NCBI GenBank assembly: GCA_036898135.1
Contig: CM072522.1
Span: 36,716,358 to 36,780,357, forward strand
Source: Oncomelania hupensis
Taxonomy: Eukaryota > Mollusca > Gastropoda > Littorinimorpha > Pomatiopsidae
Length of the DNA: 64,000 nucleotides
Reading direction: 5' to 3'
Shown one piece after another: positions 1 through 13,600 of this stretch; positions within the stretch are counted from its first letter, which is position 1; the number at the start of each line of letters is the position of its first letter. Position numbers and translations under genes: made by a program. The notes beneath the pieces were generated by a model that was not told the origin of the DNA, searched no databases, and was given only the letters and a program-made list of their open reading frames with translations.

Positions 1-299
1 GATAGAGAGGGGGGGGGGGAGAGGATATAAATATTATAGAGCTAGGAATTGTACCGACCCTTTAAACATTCACAATGAGTGTTGTCGCACTGAGAAAGAA
101 AAAAGCTTAATACCCAAAAAACAAACAAGCAAACAAAAACCAACAAGAAAAAAGCACCGCCAACAACAACAAGCTTTTGTGAAAGGATAGTTATTATTTT
201 AAATCAATACATTTAGGGCACAGGCGCTTTTTTTCTGGACACACGAGCGCCTTTGCCTGTGACTCGTCTCCCTTTGGTTATTTAGGATTTTTAAAAATG
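1..299. other. intergenic start of window, no gene seen
   Basis: I see no coding potential here. The first 20 bases are a G-rich run, followed by A-rich sequence with scattered AAC-type short repeats around positions 100-170. Nothing resembles an exon with splice sites. Confidence 0.6.
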
Positions 300-590
300 T
301 TATTTGTGTGTTGTATGTGCGTGTGTCTGTTAGCATTAATAATAGCAACTAGCTAGCATTCTTGCACTAAAAATAGCAACTACCAAAGCCGGCAAGCCGG
401 CAAGAAGCAGGACTCATAATAAAGTTGCTCGGTAAGGTTTATCGTTTTAGGTTAATACAATAGACCCGACCCTACCCCTAAAACCAAAGACGCATTCTTG
501 AAACCGTGTGGTTCAATCAGATATAGGGTCAAAGGTCACGCGGTTATGAGCGCGGTTGGTGTTCAACGGGGGAAGGTCCCTCCTTGTCAG
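300..590 (-). repeat. dispersed repeat X, copy 1 (inverted)
   Basis: Read on the minus strand this segment matches the plus-strand segments near 1064-1290 and 3450-3830. The shared core is a GTGACCTTTGACCCTAT block followed by an ACCACxCG block and, further on, a segment around GCTATTAATA then ACACAC. It is diverged, so an old element. No clear terminal repeats were found, and the class is unknown. Confidence 0.6.
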
Positions 591-600
591 TACAGAAAGA

Positions 601-603
601 AAA

Positions 604-674
<71 letters not shown>

Positions 675-675
675 C
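601..675. repeat. (ATT)n microsatellite
   Basis: About 25 uninterrupted ATT triplets. It generates artificial poly-Ile and poly-Leu reading frames that are not genes. Confidence 0.97.
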
Positions 676-796
676 AATTTTCGCGGTTGGTTTTGACAAC
701 GAAAAACCTACCTTACCAATGTTTTATAGTAATAAAAATACGAGACATCTCCTCTTTATTCTTACTTCACAAGGAGGCACAAGATCACAGTTTAAA

Positions 797-797
797 A

Positions 798-894
<97 letters not shown>

Positions 895-912
895 GATCTA
901 TCTATCTATCTA
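797..912. repeat. (TATC)n microsatellite
   Basis: About 29 TATC tetranucleotides with one TCGA interruption near 893. The overlapping reading frames (repeated Leu-Ser-Ile-Tyr) are by-products of the repeat. Confidence 0.97.
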
Positions 913-1063
913 CAAGAATACACAAATATTTATATTGAAAAATCAAAACAACAACAACAACAACTATAAAGCTACACAAGATAAAACAGTTGAAAGAGTA
1001 CAAAACATGTTCACACACGCTCACGCCCTCCCCCCCCCCCCACTTCCCTCCGCCCCTTTTTTT

Positions 1064-1290
1064 GGTTTACTTTTGGCCCAAACGGGTTCACTCTAAAATT
1101 ATCATTGTTATTATATTACACTATGATACAGGATTTCCTTGATCAAACTAGCAGCTACAGTTCGATTTTTCCATTTCTCGGTTCTGACAGGGAGTGGTTT
1201 CCCCTGTTTTAACGGTACCGCGAGTGACCTTTGACCCTATTTGTGAGCGAACCACGCGTCTTGAAGTGTGCGTCTTTGGTGCCTGGGGCG
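1064..1290 (+). repeat. dispersed repeat X, copy 2
   Basis: Direct-orientation relative of 3450-3690 and inverted relative of 300-590. It shares the block TGACCTTTGACCCTATTTG and the upstream TCATTGTTATTA-like segment. It ends just before the CpG-rich promoter region of the zinc-finger gene, so repeat-derived sequence lies directly upstream of that promoter. Confidence 0.6.
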
Positions 1291-1440
1291 AGTTTCAAAA
1301 CAGCGAGATCTCGGTAGATCTCGGTAGATCTTGCTCATTGGGTCGTTTCTACGGCTGCTCGCTCGCTAGTCAATCGCAAGGCGAGGCGAGAAAGAGCTAG
1401 GCGCCTCTCGGGGTACTTTGCCTTCAAGATCAAGATGGCG
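1290..1440 (+). promoter_or_regulatory. candidate TATA-less promoter of the zinc-finger gene
   Basis: Locally CpG-rich sequence in an AT-rich region. It contains two tandem GATCTCGGTA blocks at about 1306-1328, an inverted CCAAT (ATTGG at about 1338), a GTCAATCGC near 1370, and at 1431-1440 CAAGATGGCG. That last motif matches the YY1-type element that often sits just downstream of the start site in TATA-less promoters. No TATA box is visible. The assignment to the downstream gene is inferred from strand, position and the splice donor that follows. Confidence 0.4.
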
Positions 1441-1537
1441 GAAAGTACGCGGTTTATGCTACTTGGAATCTGTTACGGTGATAATTCGATGGTAAATCTT
1501 CGAGTTTCAACCAGATCATGGGAGGGGGTGAAGAACT
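1400..1537 (+). other. candidate 5' UTR exon with upstream ORF
   Basis: An ATG in AAGATGG context at 1435 opens a frame that reaches a strong donor (ACT/GTAAGTG, exon end 1537). A 37-base candidate micro-exon at 2526-2562 is flanked by TTTCAG and GTAAGT. Joining the two terminates the frame in the micro-exon after 43 codons, so it would be an upstream ORF rather than the N-terminus of the zinc-finger protein. No joining tried here reads in frame into the ATG at 2604. Transcript data are needed for the true 5' end. Confidence 0.35.
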
Positions 1538-1541
1538 GTAA

Positions 1542-2520
1542 GTGAACAATTTTGCTTTTAATCGATTTTGATGATACATTTGATTTTTTTTACTTTATTT
1601 GATTTTATTTTCGCAAATCGTCCAACACATTCGAAGGAACCGCCGTTTGTGTACAAATTGAAAACGAGGCTAAAATGAGACAGCATGGTGGGTAGTTTCA
1701 TTCAATGATCGGTCTGACTCAAAAACGAGATCTTGTGACCTAGATAGTCTCGCTGAATTGAAACTCGGCCCTGGGGTAGGTTACGTCGAAGAGTAGGGTC
1801 TGGTTTTGCTAGGATTAGCGTTGAACTAAACATTTGAACGTTGAAGAAGAGTGTAATCTGTCCATTAAAAGCGGAACGTTCTATATCTTCCGCTTCACAC
1901 AGCGTCGCTGAGACTCGGAGAGTAGGCCTACCTTTCACAAGTGAGCCTCCCCTAGTCTCAACGACGCAGCCCTCCACACTCTTCCATAGTTACTCTTCAA
2001 AGCGTCATTTGAAACATAGGGGAACCTACTTGCGTTGTTTTCGAAGTAAAGCCAAGCTGGCTGGATTATTAATTGAAATTGTGTAGTAAAGATTAACTGT
2101 AAAAGTGAGCTTACATTGATGTAAGTAGTTTTCAGTACTGAGTCTTTGCAAATAGGTTTGTATGTAAGCTAAACAAGAGAAAAACAATGATAGGAATCAA
2201 TGAATACGCAACTGGTGTCAGTTCCAGAAATAGTTTACTTCCGGTCAAAAATCTCCAAGTCGTCTGCTGTGCATTATATTGCTTGCACTTTCATAGATTG
2301 GCAGAAGTAATCTGTACGTGGTTTTATTGGGTGCTGTTGGTCTTGATTTCTCGTTGATGGGTAGAATTTGCTCATCGTTAATATTAGATGCGTTTTAGGA
2401 ATCAAAGAGAAAGCATATGAATTTGACTTTTTTTTTTCCTGGTGACAGTCAGTCTTTGAGTTTGGGTTTTGTGTGTGCTGCTAAGTTCAATGCTTGGAAT
2501 TTCTTATTTAAAATACTAAT
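1542..2520. other. intron or upstream sequence, nothing recognised
   Basis: AT-rich sequence between the two candidate 5' exons. Short overlapping frames exist on both strands, but none has splice support, domains or repeat homology that I can see. Confidence 0.4.
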
Positions 2521-2603
2521 TTCAGATGGAGTGCAGGAGCTTTCAAATAACTAAAGGACAATGTAAGTACTAGCATTTGCAAAATTAGTTAAAGTTGTGT
2601 AGC

Positions 2604-2873
2604 ATGGAGTTGGAAGACCTAGCAGGCGAGACAACGTTGACTTCAAAGATGTCCGCAGATGAGAGAATAGTCTTGCCGTCGGTAGAAACTTTCGCCTCAC
2701 ACATGCTGCATCAGGATATTAACAGTCTGGGCCAGAATGATGCTAGCAGTGTTGAGATCAAGCATGAAAATGCCATAGACATGGACACGTCAGACGTACA
2801 AGTTCAGGCTGCAGCGATGATGCTGGACCATGCATTTGACAATAGCGATGCTGGCAGGCAGTCGCAAAGTCAG
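2604..2873 (+). CDS. zinc-finger gene, coding exon 1
   Basis: 90 codons from ATG (MELEDLAGET...) to a CAG/GTAAAT donor, phase 0. The composition is acidic and Met-rich (QAAAMMLDHAF), with no known domain. The context AGCATGG is an acceptable start. Confidence 0.8.
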
Positions 2874-4623
2874 GTAAATTTGATAGCTGCCACTGTTAAA
2901 TTGTATGAATGACTCCCACCAACGTCCAATTTAATATTTACATTCTTTACCAGTTACACCGATACACACAGCCAGCACTAAGTACCTTGTGTCCCGCCTC
3001 TCCTACCCCCTTCCCGCCCCCTCCCCTCCCCCCCCCTTTCCACAACCTGCACACCCTTGCATTTGGTTTCCAGGTCTTTGTATAAAGGATAACTATGTGC
3101 TCATTATATTCGTGCATTTTTGTGTGTGTCTAATATTTGGGGAAAATTGGATCTAGAGTGTAAAGTTCTTGTCCGTCCATCCAGAAGGTTGTATGTTGAA
3201 CTTGTAGGGTCATGACCAACCTTAGCAGGGTTGGACCACGGTCAGAGCAAGGGAGGGCGGTGAGGCTGTGTGTGTGGGGGAGGGAGACACAAGGAGGGGG
3301 GGGGGTTGTACCATGTCTGAAACGAATGGCTTCCTTGGAACAAGACGAACCTGAACATTGATTTTAATTTTGTAAAGATCGTTGTGCGTTGTTTTAAAAT
3401 AATTGACCAGAGAACCATTTCTTTCATTAAAAGGCTCCAATTCGAAGGGTTTGTTTACTTTTGTCAAATGCGGGCTTACCCTAAAATTCTAATTGTTATT
3501 ACATTACACAATGATAAAGTGGGCTTTCCTTGCTCAAACCAACCGACAAAGTTTGAATTTTCCCATTTCTGTTCAGACAGTTATTTCCCCTGGTTTTTTT
3601 AACGGTATAGTCATGTGACCTTTGACCCTATTTCTGAGTGTACCACACGGATTGAAGCGTGAGTCTCCAGTGTCTGGAGGGTAGGGTGTGTAGGGTTTGT
3701 TGAACTTCACCAGCAATTGTTTTTACAAGATTCTGTCTCTTTCCCGACTTTGCCAGCCCGCTTTTTCAAAGGCTCCAGAATGTCGGCTGGCTAGCCAGTG
3801 GCTGGTGCTATTAATAGGGACACACACTAACATAATTTATTCAATAAAAAAACAACAACACAACAACTATATGTAGAGGGGTGTGGGTGTGGTGGTGGAA
3901 AGAAGAGTTATTCTCACACACACAAGTGGGTTGCATATGATATGTCCACGAAGACTGGTCAGGCGTTTGGTGTTAAGTTTAGGCAAGGAATTTATTGCTT
4001 CTTATTGAGTGAATAAGAGACGAGACAGAAAAAAAAGACGACCCTGAAAACAAATAATGGGTCTTTGGAAAGAGTTATTATTTCAGTGGTGCAACACTCA
4101 CTGTGAATGCTAAAAGGGTCTGAGTTGGTAGAGAGGGGGGTAGTCAAAGTCCCTTTATTGAATGCCTATGCAAATCATTCTAAGGGTAAAAGTTACGAGA
4201 TGACTACTGTCAAAATGTTTTCTTGCGTAACCTGTACAGAGCATGCAGCAGGAGATGCCTCCGTCCGTCCCACCTCTTTCCGAGCGAGCCCCCAAGGTGG
4301 CGAAAGCTGACCGAGGCTTGCCAGGCAGCCGCCGTTCGACGAGGAAGCCCACTCCTCTTACCCAGCACGTGCGTCACCTGACGCTGACGGGCTGGGCCTA
4401 CGACCAGTGGCGCCGGATCGGAGCCGCTCGAGGATTTTCCGCGGACACGGACATCGCCTGTTTCCTTATGCAGCAGTGAGTGCGCCTTTGCCGACATTGG
4501 CAAAATTGTTGGTTGGTTGTTAAGTGTGTTGTCCTGTGTCCGTGCCTGTGTTTGATGAGTGTTGAGCAGGCTGATGCTTGGTGATGTGTTTTATTAAATA
4601 AATAAATAATGATGATGATGATG

Positions 4624-4686
<63 letters not shown>

Positions 4687-6922
4687 GCAAATATAAATAT
4701 ATTTTTACTGTTATAATTATCCGGGAGGACCTGGAGGTGGCAGAATTATTTCAGGCCACAATTGAAGGAAATTTGCACCACTCCTCGTTTTGGGAGCTGG
4801 TGAAGTAGATGTCAACACCATGACCACCACCTTCAACTTAGCTGTAACAGATGCCGCCACGGAGATCCTTGGAAAGCACCGGTCAAAGAAGAAGCTGTGG
4901 ATCACACCTGAACTTTTGGACCTGTGTGATAGACGAAGAGAGATGAAAAAGAAAAAGAACACGTCACAAGGAGCTGATGCCTACCAAAAAATCAACAATG
5001 AAATCCGAAATGGCATGCACACAGCAAAAGAGAACTGGGCAGAAGATCAATGCCAGGAAATAGAGAACAGTCTGACCAAGAACAACAGCAAGAAAAACCA
5101 GATTGTGAAGCGGCTGACAAGTGTTAAACAGCCCAAGGTCTCCACGATCCAAAGCAAGTCTGGCATATGCCTTACAGAAGAACAAGAAGTCTTGGACAGA
5201 TGGACAGAATACTGCTCTGACCTTTACAACCACAAAACAAACAGAGACCCATCAGTTCTAGCATGTCCAGAGAACAGAGAAGAAGAAGAAATCCTACCAA
5301 TTCTCCGAGAAGAAGTTGAGGCAGCAGTGCAATCGCTGAAGAAGGGGAAGTCAGCGGGAGTGGACAACATACCCACGGAACTGCTTCAAGCAGGAGGAGA
5401 AGCGATGATCGACACACTCACCATTATCTGTAACAAGATCTGGCAGAGTGGGGAGTGGCCTACATCATGGACCCAGTCGCTTGTCATCACTCTTCCCAAA
5501 AAAGGTAACCTTCAGGAATGTGAAAATTACCTCACCATCAGCCTCATCAGCCATCCCAGCAAGGTCCTCCTGAAAATAATACTCAACAGATTGAAACCCC
5601 AAGCTGAACAAATCATAGCTGAAGAGCAAGCAGGATTCAGGGCAGAGCGAAGTACCACTGAACAGATTTTCAACCTCAGAATAATCTGTGAGAAATACCT
5701 ACAGCACCAACAACATCTATATCATGTGTTCGTAGACTTCAAAAAGGCATTTGACCGAGTCTGGCATGCAGCTCTGTGGGCAACCATGAGAGTGTACAAC
5801 ATCAGCCCTAAAATTATTGAAGTCATCAAAACCCTGTATGACAAGGCTACCAGTGCAGTCCTCCACAACAGTGCCATTGGAAACTGGTTCAGAACAACAA
5901 TCAGTGTGCGTCAGGGATGCCTACTCTCTCCAACACTCTTCAACATCTTCCTAGAGCGCATCATGTCAGATGCCCTTGCAGATCACGAAGGCACAGTCAG
6001 CATAGGGGGAAGAGCAATCTCCAACCTCCGTTTTGCGGATGACATTGATGGATTGGCTGGAGAGGAACAAGAACTTGAACAGCTGGTACAGAGGATTGAC
6101 ACCACCTCCAAAGCCTATGGAATGGAAATAAGTGCAGAGAAGACCAAAATGATGACCAACAACACCAATGGCATCAACATGGATATCAAAGTCCAAGGCC
6201 AATCCCTCAACACAGTGCATAGCTTCAAATATTTAGGAGCCATTGTATCAGACAATGGGTCCCAACAGGAAGTCCTCTCCAGGATCGCACAAACAACTGC
6301 TGACCTGGCAAGGTTGAAGCCAGTTTGGAAAGACAGGACCATCAGTCTACATTCCAAGGAAAGGCTGCTGCGCTCCCTTGTGATCTCCATCTTCCTATAT
6401 GCTTGCGAAACATGGACCCTCACAGCAGATCTACAACGAAGAATACAAAGCATGGAGATGAGGTGCTACAGAAGACTTCTGGGCATTTCCTATACCCAAC
6501 ACATCACCAAAGACGAAGTCCGACAGACCATCACACAAGCCATTGGACAACACGATGACCTGCTCACAGTGGTGAAGAAACGTAAACTCCGATGGTATGG
6601 CCACGTCACCAGATCATCAGGTCTTGCAAAGACCATCCTGCAAGGCACAGTGCAAGGAGGAAGAAGAAGAGGGAGACCGAAAAATAGGTGGGAGGACAAC
6701 ATTCGAGAATGGACTGGTTTGACACTGAGTGAAACAATCAGGGTTGCTGAGGACAGGGAAAGATGGAGTACACTGGTTAAACGATCATCTGTGGTGCCCC
6801 TACGACCTCCGAGTTATGGGATAGGATAGGATAGGATAGGAGTTATAATTATAATTTTAAAAAATATATATTTTGTATTTTTTAATTATTATTATTAGGA
6901 ATGTATTTATTGATGATGATGG

Positions 6923-6987
<65 letters not shown>

Positions 6988-9900
6988 ACTTAGTTAACCG
7001 TTCGTATATAGCATTGTTCCAGCGGAAGAGCTGGTCAAGGTGTTGGCTAATTCAGGATCTGACTCAAGCCACCTAAGACCCCCACTTGCTGTCCTAAGTG
7101 CACCGTCATTTCAAGCCCAGACAACTAAGCAAGGGGAGAAGGGACCTAGTGCGTGCTGGGTGTATTTGTGTTGCTGGCACTTACCCGTCTAAGACATGAG
7201 CGTCAGGATCTTTAAAGTCTGTATAAGAGTGATTCTCCACTGTTGGTGACTAAGTGGGGTAGCTCACATTCACGCTCAATAACAATTAATTAAACAATTT
7301 TCTTGGTACTAAATATCATTTACTGTATTCAGTATATGTTAAAGAAACACTGTTAGCAGAAAGAAGTTTTTTATTTGGGTATATGTATTTATAAATAAAT
7401 AAAAATGCAAGTAAATCGAGTCAAAATGGCGGTAAAAATACGGAACGGCAACACCACCTCACTAAAAACTTGAACTGTTGCAAGAAACAGGCATGTTGAT
7501 TTAATATTTTGCTTTAAAAACAAACATAAATGCTTTATTTTATTACCCAATGTGATCTGCCGAGTGTAAATAACACTGCAATTTGTAAAAAACGAACGCA
7601 AAGGTACCATAACGTGCGCAACATGCGGTGTCACGGCTGACGTAAAACTTTTTCCTAGTGTGTGCCTTCGAGCAGACGAAAAAAATAAAATGTTATCAGT
7701 ACAGACAAAGCAATTTGTATCAACAAGTAAATTGGTGCAACATTTTTATATTTATCACCTCTCAATAATTTTGTGGGACTGATTTATATGTTGGGGTCAC
7801 GATGATGCGCTACGTTATGTGGAAAATTCAAATCCAAAAATAAAATAAAAACAAACACTTTATCGATTGATTGCGATTATTTCCGGTTCCGGATTTATTA
7901 ACTACACGAGATTTAGTGACGTTTCATGTTGAATAATAAGCAGTCTTTGACGTAGAACACAAAACTTGTGAAGTGTCACACTTTTTGCCAGTATTCAAAC
8001 CGGATGCGCACGATACGACACGTGTTTTAAATATAGTGTTTGTCATCATTTGAGAGGTTTCCGATTGATTCTTGGGAGCACAAATACAATTTATAACTTT
8101 ATTATTAACTATAGATATCTTTGGGTGTGATTAAATTTAGTGTAAAATTCAGATTTTAATTTTATTCTTGGAATGTGTTGAAAAGCTTACACTTTACAAC
8201 CAATTTCACGTAGCGTCACATGATGTGCTCGAGATCCCTCCTGTCGCATTAAGACTCCACTATCTTATTAAAAATAAATGTCTTGTGAGTTTCACGCTAA
8301 ATTGAAACCAAAATATTGTTTCTCTCCATTAAATGGTTTTAAAAAAATGAAAGGTAGTTGTCTCTTTTGGTTTAGTTGAGATTTTGGGGTCACATGTAAT
8401 GTTGTTACGCTGAAACTAAAAATAACTATGCACACACTCCATTAGGTACAATCTGTCCCAAACATTATAACAGTGTCTTTAGTTGTATAATCATTCTTAG
8501 GCATTACTTTACGTCTAGGTCCAGAATTGCCTGTTTAAAATAAAATATCCTGTCTGGCGTAACAGCATTACTGTGTCACATGATGCGCTCGAGATCCCTT
8601 CTGTCGAAATAAGACTCCACTATCTTATTAAAAATAAATTTTTTGTGAGTTTCACGCTAAATTGAAACCAAAATATTGTTTCTCTCCATTAAATGGTTTT
8701 TAAAACATGAAAGGTAGTTTGTCTCTTTTGCGTTAGTTGAGATTTTGGGGTCACATGTAATGTTGTTACGCTGAAACTAAAAATAACTATGCACACACCC
8801 CTTTAAGTACAATCTGTCCCAAACATTATAACAGTGTCTTTAGTTGTATAATAACCATTCTTAGGCATTACTTTACTTCTAGGGCCAGAATCGCCTGTTT
8901 AAACAGCATTACGGTGTCACATGATGCGCTCGAGATCCCTTGTGTCGCATTAAGTCTCCACTATTTTATTAAAAATAATTTTCTTGTGAGTTTCACGCTA
9001 AATTGAAACCAAAATATTGTTTCTCTCCATTAAATGGTTTTAAAAACATGAAAGGTAGTTTGTCTGTTTTGTGTTAGTTGAGATTTTGGGGTCACATGTA
9101 ATGTTGTTACGCTGAAACTAAAAATAACTATGCACACACCCCTTTAGGTACAATCTGTCCCAAACATTATAACAGTGTCTTTAGTTGTATAATAACCATT
9201 CTTAGGCATTACTTTACTTCTGGGTCCAGAATTGCCTGTTTAAGATAAAATATCCTGCCTGGCGTAACAGCATTACGGTGTCACATGATGCGCTCGAGAT
9301 CCCTTCTGTCGAATTAAGTCTCCACTATTTTATTAAAAATAATTTTCTTGTGAGTTTCATGCTAAATTGAAACCAAAATATTGTTTCTCTCCATTAAATG
9401 GTTTTAAAAACATGAAAGGTAGTTTGTTTTGTGTTAGTTGAGATTTTGGGGTCACATGTAATGTTGTTACGCTGAAACTAAAAATAACTATGCACACACC
9501 CCTTTAGGTACAATCTGTCCCAAACATTATAACAGTGTCTTTAGTTGTATAATAACCATTCTTAGGCATTACTTTACTTCTGGGTCCAGAATTGCCTGTT
9601 TAAGATAAAATATCCTGTCTGGCGTAACAGCATTACGGTGTCACAGCTTTTTGCTCTGATTGTGCAAGACTGATTAAAATTGTTACATTCTATTGTCTAT
9701 CACATGATTCATGCTTCCTAAGACCTTTCACCACAGACATGTTAGATTCATGTGGTCATTCAAAATAATGATGTAATAGCACCCTGGTGTCACACTGTCA
9801 TGCAGTCACACATTCACATCAATGATACTTTGGTCTTGATTTTCTTTTAAAGTACGCTTGCCACTGGTATTTTGAATACATTTCCATACACTACAATATT

Positions 9901-10087
9901 CCAGCTTCTAACAAGCACATTAAAACAAGTTTTCGTGGATTTTCAAAATTTATACCATTTTCCTGGTTTTAGTCACCAACAGTGGAGAATCACTCATAAT
10001 GGATAAGGCAGCTCGTGTTCAAAGACTATCTCAGTATATACTCTCATCCAAAGGCAAAGGATTAACAATTATAGTATATATTACTAA

Positions 10088-10141
<54 letters not shown>

Positions 10142-10217
10142 TTCTTCTTCTTCTTCTTCTTCTTTTCATTATTATTGTGATTATTACTTTTATTATAATT
10201 ATAATGATTATTATTTA

Positions 10218-10260
<43 letters not shown>

Positions 10261-10272
10261 TTATTATTATTT

Positions 10273-10354
<82 letters not shown>

Positions 10355-10542
10355 TAGGTACCCTTTCAATGCCAAAGAAGCATTTTGCAGTGAGTTACAA
10401 TTATTTGGCAGGCAAGTCCAGCTAGAAACCGGTTGCACTGCCGGTCATATGCCATAGTGGGATCACTGCCACCGTAAATGTGCCTAAGGGCACAATCATG
10501 ATCAAGAAGAAGATAAACATTTATTACATTTACTGTATTATT

Positions 10543-10603
<61 letters not shown>

Positions 10604-13600
10604 GAATGAAAATGATGCTGATGATGTAGTAAATTGTTTTTAGCTACCAAGACTGCATGTCAGGGTTTCAGTCTGCGGCAACCTGTGCAATGTGTCATAC
10701 TCCATTGGCCCTGACCTGCCCAGGCTGCAACAATGGTACTAAGGTCAACAGCTTCATGGTTAACAATGTAGTCTTTCCTGACGTACAGGTAATTCGTGCC
10801 CATTTTTTAAAATTTTCAATTCAATGAATTAGATTTAAGAAAATAATTTTGTGAATGAATAGATTTAATAAATAAGTTCATTAATTAATTATAAATAATA
10901 ATAATAAATAGGTAAAGATTCACAATGCAATATTTCCCGATTTAATTTTTGTCTTTTAAAATGTTATATTAATTAATTAATTAATTAATGTTTAAATCAA
11001 TGCAATAAATGCATTAATTAATTTAGTAAACAAATACATTAATTAATTAATATATAAAGATTAACCAAGTAGTCTTTCCTGATGTACATGTAATTTTTTA
11101 CTTTTAAAATGTAAAATTCATGAAATAATTTTTTATTATTATTTTTTTTTTAACGAATGAATAGATTAAAAAAACAATTTTAAAAGTTATGAAATGATGA
11201 AATAACTTAATAAATGTAAATATTTATTTTTGTTGGTAATTACAATTTTATTCTATAAACTATATATAGGTAGGTAGGTAAAGGTAAAGGTGGTCCCATA
11301 GCCTTGTGGCTGTAGGGGAGCGTGATGCTGGAGATCACACTTATCTTGGGCCAGCGTAATGAGGGTGATGCCCATCTCTCTCCCTTGCTGCTTTACCTTT
11401 CCCATCCTTAAGAGAGTAGGTACTCAGTCACAGTTGAGTCAACTGGGGGCGTTGTTATTTGTCGCTTCACGGTTTGCGGTCACCCATCCAAGTGCTTAAC
11501 TTGCGACACAGTAGCGAGTGCTCCAACCACTGCGCTGTCCGACACCCCTATATATATAGTGATAGAATTATACAATTTTGTAATATGTTTGTATTACAAA
11601 TGGCAAATTTCTATGTACTGTTCTATAGACAAGAAAGAATCTCAAGATCTCTGTCTCTCAATCTCAATGTCTCTGTGTCTTTGCTTGTCTCTCCATGTCT
11701 CTCAATCTCAATGTCTCCGTGTCTTTGCTTGTCTCTCCATGTCTCTCAATCTCAATGTCTCTGTGTCTTTGCTTGTCTCTCCATGTCTCTCAATCTCAAT
11801 GTCTCCGTGTCTTTGCTTGTCTCTCCATGTCTCTCAATCTCAATGTCTCTGTGTCTTTGCTTGTCTGTCCATGTCTCTCAATCTCAATGTCTCTGTGTCT
11901 TTGCTTGTCTCTCCATGTCTCTCAATCTCAATGTCTCTGTGTCTTTGCTTGTCTCTCCATGTCTCTCAATCTCAATGTCTCCGTGTCTTTGCTTGTCTGT
12001 CCATGTCTCTCAGTCTCAATGTCTCCATGTCTTTGCTTGTCTCTCCATGTCTCTCAATCTCAATGTCTCAGTGTCTTTGCTTGTCTGTCCATGTCTCTCA
12101 ATCTCAATGTCTCCGTGTCTTTGCTTGTCTGTCCATGTCTCTCAATCTCAATGTCTCCATGTCTTTGCTTGTCTCTCCATGTCTCTCAATCTCAATGTCT
12201 CCATGTCTTTGCTTGTCTCTCCATGTCTCTCAAACTCAATGTCTCCGTGTCTTTGCTTGTCTCTCCATGTTTCAGTCTGTCACTCAGTCCGATAATGGCA
12301 ATCAAATTGAAATATTGCATGTCGATGCTTTCGACCAAGCCATTAGCAAGCACGAAGTTAAAGATGTATTATTCAAACTGAAAAAATTGTAAATCTTCTG
12401 GTCTCGATGGCATTTGTTCTGAGATGTTAAGAATGTTAACTGATTCTGGAGTGCTTTTCTTGAAACATTTCTTTAATTATATTTTTGATAACAGGTTGTA
12501 CCCAGATAAATGGGCTAAAGCAGTAATTGTACCAATTTGTAAGAGTGGCAGTAATAACTCAACAGACAATTGCAGAGGCATCTCATTATTAAATATGGTC
12601 AGTAAATGTTACATTGCTGTTTTAAATAAGCGATTGTATTCGTGGCTTAAGGATAATGATAAAATCCATAGAACACAGGCAGGCTTTAGGAGAGGGCATT
12701 CTATGGCCGATCACATATTCTTTTTAAATGCTATCATACAGAAGAGTCTTAGCAAAAGGGGTGGTAGATGTTATGTTGCTTTTGTTGATTTTTAAAAAAG
12801 CCTTTGTACTTGTCCAGCACGCTGATTTGTTTGAAGCTTTGCGGACAGTTTGTTCAAGCAGCAAATTTATTTTAGCATTAAAATCTATGTATTCCTGTAT
12901 GTTTTCTTGTGCGAGAGTTAACAGCAATGAGCTCACATAATTTTTTTGAGTGTCCGCAGGGAGTCAGACAGGATTGTGTTTTGAGCCCCACACTTTTTTC
13001 AGTCTTTAGAAACGCATTAGCAAACAGTATTGATGCTTCTGGTCATCATGAAATCCAGCTTATGCCTGGTCTTATGGAGTTGTATATCTTGCTGTTTGCC
13101 GATGATCTTACACTCATGTCTTATACTCCAGTTGGCCTAAAAAACCAGTTAGAAGGTTTGCGCTTATGTAGCTCTAGGCTGCACATTACAGTTAGCACTG
13201 AGAAAACCAAAGTTATGGTATTTTGAAGAGGTGGATATTTGGCTGCAAATGAGACTTGGTTCTTTGAAGGCAAATGATTAGTTGTTAAAACAATACAAAG
13301 ATCTCAATAGGAAAATTTTCTTTAAGATATTTGACAGCAAAGTAACTTCTATTTTGTTGTAGGCATCTGAAGTTGCAGGCATTGGAAAGGTACACTTAAT
13401 TGCTTGCAAACGATTTCTGGGTTTACCCAGAGGCACCCCAAACAATATTGTTTATGGCAAACTAGGAATGTACCCCTTATATGTTAACTCCCATTTGCGT
13501 TGTATAAAATACTGGCTTAAATTACTCCAGCTAGATGAAAATCGGCTGCTTTCAGTAGCTTACAGGATGCTTGTCTCCCTAGATGAAAAAGGAAAAAGAT

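Noticed and set aside
1702..2086. Overlapping 80-90 codon frames on both strands
   Set aside because: No splice sites, domains or composition bias; they lie between candidate 5' exons of the zinc-finger gene.
11459..12392. Long overlapping plus-strand reading frames of 228-278 codons
   Set aside because: They are produced by a 44 bp stop-free tandem repeat and are open in all three frames at once; no splice or domain support.
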